The notes under the pieces were generated by a model. The model was not told the DNA's origin. It saw nothing but the letters and a program-made list of their open reading frames with translations, and searched no databases. A DNA stretch of 12,169 nt, taken from assembly GCA_020053615.1 (NCBI GenBank), contig JAGVMW010000207.1, forward strand, positions 1 through 12,169. The letters run 5' to 3'. This document shows, in pieces, positions 6,013-11,966 of the stretch. Made by a program: the position numbers and the translations under genes. The stretch is from an archaeon. Its GTDB lineage: Archaea > Nanobdellota > Nanobdellia > Woesearchaeales > GW2011-AR9. The stretch's first letter is position 1; every line of letters begins with the position of its first letter.

Positions 6013-7551
6013 CTATTTCAGCCACACTTTTACTTTCCGCGACAGTTTCAAATCATTCTTATACAAGTCACGGATGTCTTTTATCTGATAATATTCTAAG
6101 ATAATCCGGTCAAATCCTGGTCCCCATGCTAGTACTGGAATATCTTTACCTAACAACGGAACTACTACTTCCGGACGCAACATTCCTGCTCCGCCAAACT
6201 CTACCCATTCCTGCTTTTCGGGATGCCACACATCAATTTCTAAGCTTGGCTCGGTGTAAGGGAAGTAAGCTGGTCTGAATCGTGCTTGAGGAAATCCCAT
6301 CTTGGTGAAGAACTGCCGTAAATAACCTAATAGATGTCGGAAATCAGCGTTTTGATCTACTACAATTCCTTCAGTTTGGTTGAATTCAAAGTGATGCTTC
6401 CAATCTACTGCTTCATTACGGAAGCATTTGCCCACAGCGAAAAACTTTGCGGGTAAATCTTTGTCTTTCAATTTGGAGAGAGTTTTTGAAGTTAAAACGG
6501 TAGTATGAGTTCTAAGCACATTTCTTTTGGCTTCTTCTTCATTCCAAGAATATTTCCAGCCGCTGCTGCCAGTTTTTCCGCCAGTTTCATGAGCTTCTTT
6601 TACTTGTTTGACTATGTCTGCTGAAGGCAGCTTGCCTTTTTCTGCCTTTCCGCCCAGAAAGAACGTATCTTGCATTTCTCTCACCGGATGGTCTTGTGCG
6701 GTGAATAATGCATCAAAGTTCCAGAATGAAGTACTTACCATAGAGCCAGTCATTTCTTTGAATCCCATCTCCAGCCAGATCTGCTTGGCATATTCAACAG
6801 CCTGATTCACGAAATGTTTTTTTCCAGGATAAATAGAAGGCACTTGAGCTTGAATGTCATAAGCGCGGAATTCTTTGTCTTTCCAGCTTCCGGTTTTGAG
6901 CATTTCCGGAGTTAGACGATTGAGCACTTCTCCTTTGCTAAGCTTTATAACAATTATTTTCTTGCCTAATTCGGTAAGTGAAAGAGTAATTTTTCTAGTT
7001 TCTTCGGTGTAAACAAACTCTTTTCTCTTTTTTAGCTCTTCTAAAGAGAATTTCTCTACATCGCTTAATTTTTCCAATTCTAATGGAAAGTTTTTTGCTA
7101 GGAATTGCTCTTCTAAAGTTCCTTCTGACAGAATCTTCTTTCCCTGCGAACCTAATTTTAGCATTAATTCTTTTTCTTTCTGTAATTCGATACCAACTTT
7201 GCGTTTAAGAATGCCAATACAAGCATCCACTTCTTCTTTTTCCAATCCGCTTTTCTGGGTTATTTCGCTTAAAGATTGGAATTTATCGGTAAGAACTTTA
7301 AGGAGTTTCTTTTCGGGCATGCCTTCCTGCTTGTATTTCAATCCATTCTTTCCTAGAACAATTACTTTTTTAGTTTCGGTGCTGAGATGCAAGATATCTT
7401 TATTTTCCAGCCATTGTAAAGCGCGCATAACTTCGATTTCTTGCATTCCGGAAACTTTGACTAAACTGGAAAGTTCTTTCTCTGATTTTAGAAATGGCAA
7501 TACTTTACGTTCTAACGGGTGCAGTTTGGAAATTAGGGAAGTTAGGTCCAT
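6013..7551 (-). CDS. pheS: Phenylalanine--tRNA ligase alpha subunit
   Basis: This is the 512-residue catalytic subunit of PheRS, of archaeal/eukaryotic type. Residues 1-205 hold the long N-terminal extension with winged-helix-like repeats that bind tRNA (for example LSSLVKVSGMQEIEVMRALQWLENKDI at 28-54). The class II synthetase core follows: HPVREMQDTFF (288-298), LRTHTT (346-351), motif 2 with FRNE (377-380) and HHFEFNQTEG, then EFGGAGMLRPEV (451-462) and motif 3 GPGFDRI (477-483). All catalytic elements appear intact. It is the first gene of the operon. The start matches a TATA box whose first base is 31 nt away, so the mRNA is probably leaderless. Confidence 0.97.
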   Translation of the reverse strand: MDLTSLISKLHPLERKVLPFLKSEKELSSLVKVSGMQEIEVMRALQWLENKDILHLSTETKKVIVLGKNGLKYKQEGMPEKKLLKVLTDKFQSLSEITQKSGLEKEEVDACIGILKRKVGIELQKEKELMLKLGSQGKKILSEGTLEEQFLAKNFPLELEKLSDVEKFSLEELKKRKEFVYTEETRKITLSLTELGKKIIVIKLSKGEVLNRLTPEMLKTGSWKDKEFRAYDIQAQVPSIYPGKKHFVNQAVEYAKQIWLEMGFKEMTGSMVSTSFWNFDALFTAQDHPVREMQDTFFLGGKAEKGKLPSADIVKQVKEAHETGGKTGSSGWKYSWNEEEAKRNVLRTHTTVLTSKTLSKLKDKDLPAKFFAVGKCFRNEAVDWKHHFEFNQTEGIVVDQNADFRHLLGYLRQFFTKMGFPQARFRPAYFPYTEPSLEIDVWHPEKQEWVEFGGAGMLRPEVVVPLLGKDIPVLAWGPGFDRIILEYYQIKDIRDLYKNDLKLSRKVKVWLK

Positions 7552-7572
7552 TGTTTAATGAGAATGGGAGAG

Positions 7573-7582
7573 TATTTATAAA
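7573..7582 (-). promoter_or_regulatory. TATA box for the leaderless pheS operon
   Basis: On the minus strand this reads TTTATAAATA. Its first base (7582) lies 31 nt from the pheS ATG at 7551, so the transcript should start at or next to the ATG. It is divergent to the RNase P RNA promoter. Confidence 0.8.
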
Positions 7583-7610
7583 ATTAACCAGCCCAGTTTA
7601 GAACAGAACA

Positions 7611-7620
7611 TTTATAAATA
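7611..7620 (+). promoter_or_regulatory. TATA box for RNase P RNA
   Basis: TTTATAAATA starts 30 nt before the base of the P1 helix of the RNase P RNA (7641). The spacing agrees with the pheS promoter and calibrates the other promoters in this window. Confidence 0.85.
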
Positions 7621-7639
7621 ATCACTGTTTGGTAGCTAA

Positions 7640-8033
7640 TGGTAGCGGCAGAAGACTGCAGAGGGTGCTTTATTGCGCTCAGGAAAGTCCGCCCACCTGA
7701 AGTCACAACTTATTGTGATAGCCACTTCCATTAGGAAGATCGGGAAACCGATGGCTCTGGCTTAGAAACGGCACGTCCTACAGATTGGGATGATATGGCG
7801 AAGGTTCCTGTGAAGGAGCTGAGTTAACCTGTGGACGTCTCTGTAGGGAACGATGAAACGACGAAACCTTGACGAAGTTTAACTTCGAGGAGTCCTTCAG
7901 GATGAAAATCTAGAAGGATTTGGCTGGTGCAAGTTCCGTTGTGGACGCTCAGTAGAATGCAGTCATGGAGTATCGGTTGTGCTTCGGCATGGCTTTGGCT
8001 CTTACTAAAGGTGGCTTATCTCTGCCCTACCAA
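7640..8033 (+). ncRNA. rnpB: RNase P RNA, type A
   Basis: This is the catalytic RNA that removes 5' leaders from pre-tRNAs. P1 pairs 7641-7652 with 8021-8031 (GGTAGCGGCAGA with TCTGCCCTACC, one bulged C). P2 pairs GACTGCA (7654-7660) with TGCAGTC (7958-7964). P3 is the hairpin at 7661-7680. P4, the catalytic core, pairs 7685-7693 (AAGTCCGCC) with 8010-8017 (GGTGGCTT). This leaves U7688 bulged, the position of the universally conserved bulged U. GGAAAGTCC of CR-I and AGAATGCAGTC near CR-V are evident. The TATA box places the start at about 7640 and a T6 run closes it. Exact ends are uncertain by a few bases. Confidence 0.95.
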
Positions 8034-8036
8034 CTA

Positions 8037-8042
8037 TTTTTT
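8037..8042 (+). terminator. Poly-T terminator of RNase P RNA
   Basis: TTTTTT begins 4-6 nt after the P1 helix ends. A 6-bp hairpin (TCTAAT/ATTAGA, 8042-8047 with 8057-8062) follows and may add to it. Confidence 0.7.
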
Positions 8043-8098
8043 CTAATTACATTTGGATTAGAGAGGAGGGTTTGTATAACATATCGCTGTTAAGTGAG

Positions 8099-8225
8099 CC
8101 GAGCGTTAGCGAGAGTGCAACGTGCCACGAAGCGAAGCGGAGTGAGTTTTTTGTCGTCGAAAATTCCATTGACACCGTAGTTTTTCAGATTTAACATTTT
8201 AATCAATTCCGAGCAAAGCGAGAGT
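8099..8225 (+). repeat. Imperfect repeats of CCGAGCGTTAGCGAGAGT
   Basis: CCGAGCGTTAGCGAGAGT (8099-8116) recurs as CCGAGCAAAGCGAGAGT (8209-8225). A looser relative, CCACGAAGCGAAGCGGAGTG, lies at 8126-8145. Similar GAGCGAAGCGAG strings occur in intergenic DNA of many archaea; whether they have a function is unknown. Confidence 0.5.
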
Positions 8226-8257
8226 ATAGTTCGTGGGGGGAACTTAAGAGTTTAATT

Positions 8258-8326
8258 CCTCAAATGGGTATTATGCCCCGTTGCTTGCAACGACGGAAAT
8301 AACAAACGAATAGATTGCATTTGAGG
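8258..8326 (+). repeat. Nested inverted repeat (cruciform-like)
   Basis: CCTCAAATG (8258-8266) is exactly complementary to CATTTGAGG (8318-8326). Inside lies the hairpin CGTTGC-TT-GCAACG (8279-8284 with 8287-8292), extended by CC/GG across a 2-nt bulge. The core ...GCTTGC... is shared with the next hairpin downstream. Confidence 0.65.
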
Positions 8327-8336
8327 TTAAAAAATA

Positions 8337-8366
8337 CCCCGCAGCTTGCTGCGATTGGGATTTTTT
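8337..8366 (+). terminator. GC-rich hairpin followed by T6
   Basis: CGCAGC-TT-GCTGCG (8340-8345 with 8348-8353) is flanked by CCC/GGG (8337-8339 with 8357-8359) across an ATT bulge, then TTTTTT at 8361-8366. It has the form of an intrinsic terminator, but no plus-strand gene precedes it after rnpB. It may instead be a REP-like hairpin. Confidence 0.5.
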
Positions 8367-8380
8367 ATTTCGTAACAATC

Positions 8381-8389
8381 TTTATTAAT
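8381..8389 (+). promoter_or_regulatory. TATA-like box for the truncated methyltransferase
   Basis: TTTATTAAT starts 30 nt before the ATG at 8411, the same spacing as the other leaderless promoters here. It supports 8411 over a longer in-frame reading from 8315, whose first 32 codons run through the hairpin. Confidence 0.55.
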
Positions 8390-8410
8390 GACTCATTATT
8401 CTTAGATACA

Positions 8411-9277
8411 ATGAATGAGGAGATAAGACGTTTAATAGATAGTGGTGGAACATCTGATTTTGAAGTTGTCGCAGGACAAAAGATTTTTGTAGAGAGAGGA
8501 CAGTTCTGGATTCAAAAACAACGTCAAGGTCATAGTTTGCATTATGTTGTTCCTTATCAAGCTTGTTTTGCCCCACAAATACCTGAGTTTTTCATTAAGA
8601 ATTTCTCAAGTTATGGTAATGTTGTTCTGGATCCATTTTGTGGTCGTGGTACTACTATTTTAGAAGCTAATCAGAATGATCGGATTGGTATTGGCATTGA
8701 TGTTTCTCCATTAGCTTTAACACTAGCAAAAGCCAAGTTAAAAAACATAAGCTATGAACAAGTGAAAGAAAGATTAAAAAAAATCGATTTTTCTAAAGAA
8801 ATTTTAGAGGGTTTTGAAGAGTTTAAAGACATTTATCATTCTAAAACTTATTCCCAAATAATGAATCTTAAGCGGCAACTAACTGATAAACCTGTTGATA
8901 TGCTGATTAAATCTATTGTTTTAGGGAGATTACACGGTCATTCCGATGCTTTTTTCTCGGTATGGACTTTTAACGTAGTATCTTTCTCTAAAGAACAAAT
9001 AAAGAAGCAAAGTGAAGTTCGCGGCTTAAAGCCTGAGTTTAGGGATGTTGTTCCAAGAATATTAAAGAAAGCAAATACCATTTTAGAACACCCTGTAAAA
9101 GAACAACCAAAATCTACACTGTTTAACTCTGATTCCAGAAGTGTACCGTTAAAAGACAATTCTGTGGACCTAATCATTACTTCTCCACCATTCTTAAATG
9201 TTATAAATTATATTGATGATAATTGGTTAAGATTTTGGTTTTTGGGTTATGATAGGGAAAAATTAGTTTACACTTAA
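8411..9277 (+). CDS. DNA methyltransferase, C-terminally truncated
   Basis: The 288-residue protein belongs to the amino-methyltransferases that modify exocyclic N4 of cytosine or N6 of adenine. Motif I, the S-adenosylmethionine site, is LDPFCGRGTT (73-82), followed by GIDVSPLAL (95-103). Motif IV, the catalytic loop, is TSPPF (257-261), a form common in N4-cytosine enzymes. The order I then IV with a long middle region resembles alpha-type arrangements. The protein stops only 27 residues after motif IV (NWLRFWFLGYDREKLVYT), whereas relatives carry further strands and motifs V-VIII, so it is probably inactive. The end coincides with the 3' end of a minus-strand ORF. Target sequence is not predictable. 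No partner endonuclease is adjacent on this strand. Confidence 0.8.
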   Translation: MNEEIRRLIDSGGTSDFEVVAGQKIFVERGQFWIQKQRQGHSLHYVVPYQACFAPQIPEFFIKNFSSYGNVVLDPFCGRGTTILEANQNDRIGIGIDVSPLALTLAKAKLKNISYEQVKERLKKIDFSKEILEGFEEFKDIYHSKTYSQIMNLKRQLTDKPVDMLIKSIVLGRLHGHSDAFFSVWTFNVVSFSKEQIKKQSEVRGLKPEFRDVVPRILKKANTILEHPVKEQPKSTLFNSDSRSVPLKDNSVDLIITSPPFLNVINYIDDNWLRFWFLGYDREKLVYT

Positions 9278-9415
9278 AGTAAGTATTCTTCGATACTTTG
9301 GTTTACCTATCGGAGTAAACCAGCCATCGCTACCACGATATATAATTAGAGCGTCATCTTTTCTCTTAACCTTCAGCCAAGTATGTTGGTTAAATTCTTT
9401 CTCGTAGATTCTCAT
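9263..9415 (-). CDS. Small unrecognised ORF, 50 residues
   Basis: This reads MRIYEKEFNQHTWLKVKRKDD, then ALIIYRGSDGWFTPIGKPKY and a short tail. I do not recognise it. It has a beta-rich, globular-looking composition with aromatic residues rather than random sequence. Its ATG directly follows the TAA of the 68-residue ORF and is in the same frame. Its last five codons run antisense through the end of the methyltransferase, so its own C-terminus is probably lost at the same junction. It may be a separate coupled gene or the second half of a gene broken by a stop. Confidence 0.4.
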   Translation of the reverse strand: MRIYEKEFNQHTWLKVKRKDDALIIYRGSDGWFTPIGKPKYRRILTLSVN

Positions 9416-9622
9416 TTAATACTTCCTACAAAACCATTTTTCGGCATCTTTCTTCAAATTCTTATTAAGATCTAAATCTCTGATTTTAATGTTCTTTAAT
9501 ATTTGAATGTCATCATTATTTTGTTTATTATCTCCAAATAGTGCAGCGAATCGGATACAAGAAAATATTTTTTCCAAATCACTTTCTTTAATGCCACCAA
9601 TGAGATACAACTTTTTTGCCAT
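9416..9622 (-). CDS. Small unrecognised ORF, 68 residues
   Basis: This reads MAKKLYLIGGIKESDLEKIF, then SCIRFAALFGDNKQNNDD and a Lys/Asp-rich helical stretch ending WFCRKY. No family is recognised. A TATA-like box on the minus strand (TTTATATA, 9647-9654) starts 32 nt from the ATG, the leaderless spacing used elsewhere in the window, which favours a real gene. Its stop is followed at once by an in-frame ATG of the next ORF. A toxin-antitoxin-like pair is possible on size and arrangement alone, but nothing in the sequence identifies one. Confidence 0.5.
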   Translation of the reverse strand: MAKKLYLIGGIKESDLEKIFSCIRFAALFGDNKQNNDDIQILKNIKIRDLDLNKNLKKDAEKWFCRKY

Positions 9623-9646
9623 TATAATTCTATCTAACTCTAGATC

Positions 9647-9654
9647 TATATAAA
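9647..9654 (-). promoter_or_regulatory. TATA box for the minus-strand small ORFs
   Basis: TTTATATA on the minus strand starts 32 nt from the ATG at 9622. A palindrome, TAGATCTA (9641-9648), with a GATC site inside overlaps it. Confidence 0.5.
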
Positions 9655-9681
9655 CTTTTGGTTATAATTTGGTCATATATC

Positions 9682-9690
9682 TATATTAAT
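9682..9690 (+). promoter_or_regulatory. TATA-like box for the restriction-modification operon
   Basis: TATATTAAT starts 32 nt before the ATG at 9714, predicting a leaderless transcript. It lies between two copies of GGTTATA (9660-9666 and 9693-9699), which may be operator sites. Confidence 0.5.
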
Positions 9691-9713
9691 TAGGTTATAT
9701 CAATGATTTAAAT

Positions 9714-9977
9714 ATGGAATGGGATTTAACTGCATTTATTATCAGGAGTAGTTATCGAAAGAAAGTATTTTTTGAACTGTCTAAGTCCCAAAGACCATCT
9801 CAAATAGCCAAAACTTTAGACTTAAGAATTACTCATGTTACGAGGGCACTAAGAGAACTAAAACAGAAAAGCCTAGTTAAATGTCTTAACCCAAAAGAAT
9901 CTTTTGGAAGGTTCTACAAATTAACATCTAAAGGAGAAAATGTTCTAAAAGAGGTAAAAAACTTAGCAAAATCTTAA
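9714..9977 (+). CDS. Winged helix-turn-helix regulator of the R-M operon
   Basis: The 87-residue protein is almost entirely one winged-helix domain of the archaeal ArsR/MarR-like type. SSYRKKVFFELSKSQRPSQIAKTL (12-35) covers the first helices. RITHVTRALRELKQKSLVKCL (38-58) is the recognition helix and following turn. GRFYKLTSKGENVLKEV (66-82) is the wing and last helix. No ligand or metal site is obvious. Its stop is 1 nt before the endonuclease ATG, so it is first in a coupled three-gene operon. This position matches that of controller proteins that delay endonuclease synthesis in bacterial systems, although those are usually of the Xre type; the control role here is inferred. Confidence 0.8.
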   Translation: MEWDLTAFIIRSSYRKKVFFELSKSQRPSQIAKTLDLRITHVTRALRELKQKSLVKCLNPKESFGRFYKLTSKGENVLKEVKNLAKS

Positions 9978-9978
9978 G

Positions 9979-11145
9979 ATGGAAAATAATTATAATCAAA
10001 AATATGTGGAATTTGCGTCTAATATTCATTTCTATGAGTTTTTGCAGGATGAATTTAAAGAGCCACATTTTAAACTTAAAGAATATTTACTGGAGATTAA
10101 CAAATTAGATGGCAAAACCAATTGGGACATAGATACCTTAAGTAATTTCTTGAAAACGCATCCAAAATCATTTGACCTCTTTCAAGAGATTTTCCAATTA
10201 ACTAGATTTACAAATACCCAACTAACTCATTTTCTATTTGATGTTACTTTATTGAATAATACTAACAAAAACATCTTAAAAAAATATTTAATACAAAATT
10301 TAGAAGAAGATAAATATTTCTATAAACTGTATATTACAGAACTAAAGAAAACTAAAATTGAAATTGATTCCAACAATTTAGTTAAGGCAATTAATGACAA
10401 CGAGGTTTTATTTGATTCGTTTATCTGGATATTCAAAAGTGTTGTTTCTAAATATGTTTTAGACAGTGTAGCTAAAGTGGAAATATTACATAATAGGTTA
10501 TCAAAAGATGTATTTAAAGACATATCCGAAAGAACCGCTAAATATTTAATTAATAATTTAAAGTTAAACAACATTTTAAAAGGAATTGACATTAAAGAGT
10601 TTCTTTTAAATAAGAGAATTGGTATTGATACAAAATCAATCCACGGGAAATTTGGCAACATAAAAATCAAAAACATTTTAGAAAAACACAAACTAATTAA
10701 TGTAGATAATATTTTTAATGAATTGGGAATAAAAAAATTACCTCGAAAATTAACTAACCCTCAATTAGAAAAGTATGCTAATAAAATTGTCTATGTAACC
10801 GAAAAATATTTAGAGGGGATTAGTAAAAGAAAAGATAACAAATTAAAAAAGTTTGATTTTATTATTATTCATGATCTAAAACCAAAAATACTTATTGAAA
10901 CAAACTTTTATTCTACTTCTGGTACTAAAATAGGGATTAACCAAGGAGAATATGTAGATTTAAAACAAGACATTGAAAAATTATCTAATAATTATCTCTT
11001 TTTATGGATTACAGACGGAAATTATTGGCTAACCAGTGACGGACATTCTAGACTACTTCATTTGTACACTTACTTTGGTGATCAAATCCTGAATTATAAC
11101 CTCTTTGATAAAAAATTGCTAGAATTAATTGAAAAGCTACAATGA
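9979..11145 (+). CDS. DpnII/MboI-like type II restriction endonuclease
   Basis: The 388-residue protein has a long, Lys/Asn-rich, helical N-terminal part and a C-terminal PD-(D/E)XK-type nuclease domain. KKFDFIII (290-297) supplies Asp293. ILIETNFYSTSGTK (304-317) supplies Glu307 with Asn309 in place of the usual Lys, a pattern I associate with DpnII, MboI and MjaIII relatives, where 'E.NFY...GSK' is typical. FLWITDGNYW (341-350) resembles the conserved WxTDGxGW strand. RIGIDTKSIHGK (213-224) corresponds to the GLDTNxRKNRSG segment of that family. The family cuts GATC, and that specificity is inferred here. The gene is very AT-rich. It overlaps the methyltransferase by 4 nt (ATGA). I am confident it is a restriction nuclease and less sure of the subfamily. 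Confidence 0.8.
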   Translation: MENNYNQKYVEFASNIHFYEFLQDEFKEPHFKLKEYLLEINKLDGKTNWDIDTLSNFLKTHPKSFDLFQEIFQLTRFTNTQLTHFLFDVTLLNNTNKNILKKYLIQNLEEDKYFYKLYITELKKTKIEIDSNNLVKAINDNEVLFDSFIWIFKSVVSKYVLDSVAKVEILHNRLSKDVFKDISERTAKYLINNLKLNNILKGIDIKEFLLNKRIGIDTKSIHGKFGNIKIKNILEKHKLINVDNIFNELGIKKLPRKLTNPQLEKYANKIVYVTEKYLEGISKRKDNKLKKFDFIIIHDLKPKILIETNFYSTSGTKIGINQGEYVDLKQDIEKLSNNYLFLWITDGNYWLTSDGHSRLLHLYTYFGDQILNYNLFDKKLLELIEKLQ

Positions 11146-11966
11146 AAACAACTCATAAAATAATAATTGGGGAAGCAATAGAAGAATTAAAAAAAATTCC
11201 TACGGAGTCTATCGATCTTGTTTTTGCTGATCCCCCCTATAATATGTCCAAGAAAAATGGATTAGGATGGAAATACTCAAAACACATTACAATGCAAGAA
11301 GAATGGGATATGTTCTCAAAAGATGGGTATTATCAATTCAATAAAGAATGGATAAAAGAAGCTTTACGTGTTTTAAAGCATGGGGGAAGTTTATGGATTT
11401 GCGGAAGTTTCCATAATATTTACCAAGTGGGGTTTATTCTACAACATATTGAAGATGCAAAGATAAACAATTCAATAGTATGGTTTAAGCCTAACGCTCA
11501 ACCTAATATCACTTGTAGAATGTTTACGGAGTCTACTGAGCATTTGATTTGGGCTTCTAAAAATGGGAATGGTATGAAATGGAGGTTTAATTATGAAGAT
11601 ACTAAAAACCAAATTTATGATGACATAAACCCTCAGGGAAAGCAAACCAGAAACGTCTGGAGTATTCCATTGACGCCTAAAAAAGAAAAATGGGCTGGAG
11701 AACATCCCACGCAGAAGCCGGAAGAATTATTGAGAAGAGTAATATTAGCTTGTACTAAACCGGGAGAAACCATTTTAGATCCATTTGTTGGTTCTGGTAC
11801 CACTTCTGCTGTGGCTTTGAAAATGGGACGTAATTCTATTGGTATTGAAAGAGATAGAAAATACTTAGAGATCATTCAGAAGAGGTTAAATCCATCTCAA
11901 AAGAGAATAGATGAACAAGTGGATGTGGAGATCATAAATTCAAAAATAAATAGTATCTCTTCGTAA
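11142..11966 (+). CDS. DpnA-like (beta-class) N6-adenine DNA methyltransferase
   Basis: The 274-residue enzyme has motif IV ADPPYN (29-34) before motif I LDPFVGSGTT (212-221), the beta-class order. Other conserved stretches are WIKEALRVLKHGGSLWICGSFHNIY (70-94), QPNITCRMFTESTEHLIWASK (120-140), WAGEHPTQKPEELLRRVI (184-201) and the end NSIGIERDRKYLEIIQKRL (231-249). It most resembles DpnA of the DpnII system and HinfI-type enzymes. It would protect host DNA, probably at GATC, from the endonuclease encoded just upstream; the two genes share an ATGA overlap. Residues 250-274 form a short extra tail. The second, Dam-like (alpha-class) methyltransferase of DpnII systems is not in the window. Catalytic motifs are intact. 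Confidence 0.92.
   Translation: MKTTHKIIIGEAIEELKKIPTESIDLVFADPPYNMSKKNGLGWKYSKHITMQEEWDMFSKDGYYQFNKEWIKEALRVLKHGGSLWICGSFHNIYQVGFILQHIEDAKINNSIVWFKPNAQPNITCRMFTESTEHLIWASKNGNGMKWRFNYEDTKNQIYDDINPQGKQTRNVWSIPLTPKKEKWAGEHPTQKPEELLRRVILACTKPGETILDPFVGSGTTSAVALKMGRNSIGIERDRKYLEIIQKRLNPSQKRIDEQVDVEIINSKINSISS

Larger units (their letters stand above)
8043..8410. other. Non-coding stretch of hairpins and short repeats
   Basis: This is a 368-base gap between the RNase P RNA and the methyltransferase. No convincing ORF is seen on either strand. It contains the GAGCG/AGCGAG-type repeats, a T6 run at 8147-8152, a nested hairpin (8258-8326), a terminator-like hairpin (8337-8366) and a TATA-like box. 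It marks the boundary between the housekeeping core and the accessory island. Confidence 0.7.

Noticed and set aside
2154..7551. Plus-strand ORFs of 60-120 codons across the pheS-pheT operon
   Set aside because: They lie antisense to well-recognised proteins, show no protein family features, and lack promoters or Shine-Dalgarno motifs.
8315..8410. Upstream extension of the truncated methyltransferase to 8315
   Set aside because: The added residues translate the terminator-like hairpin; the ATG at 8411 fits a TATA-like box 30 nt upstream and the family's N-terminus.
8043..8410. CRISPR array
   Set aside because: The short repeats vary in length and sequence, are only two or three in number, and have no regular spacers or cas genes nearby.
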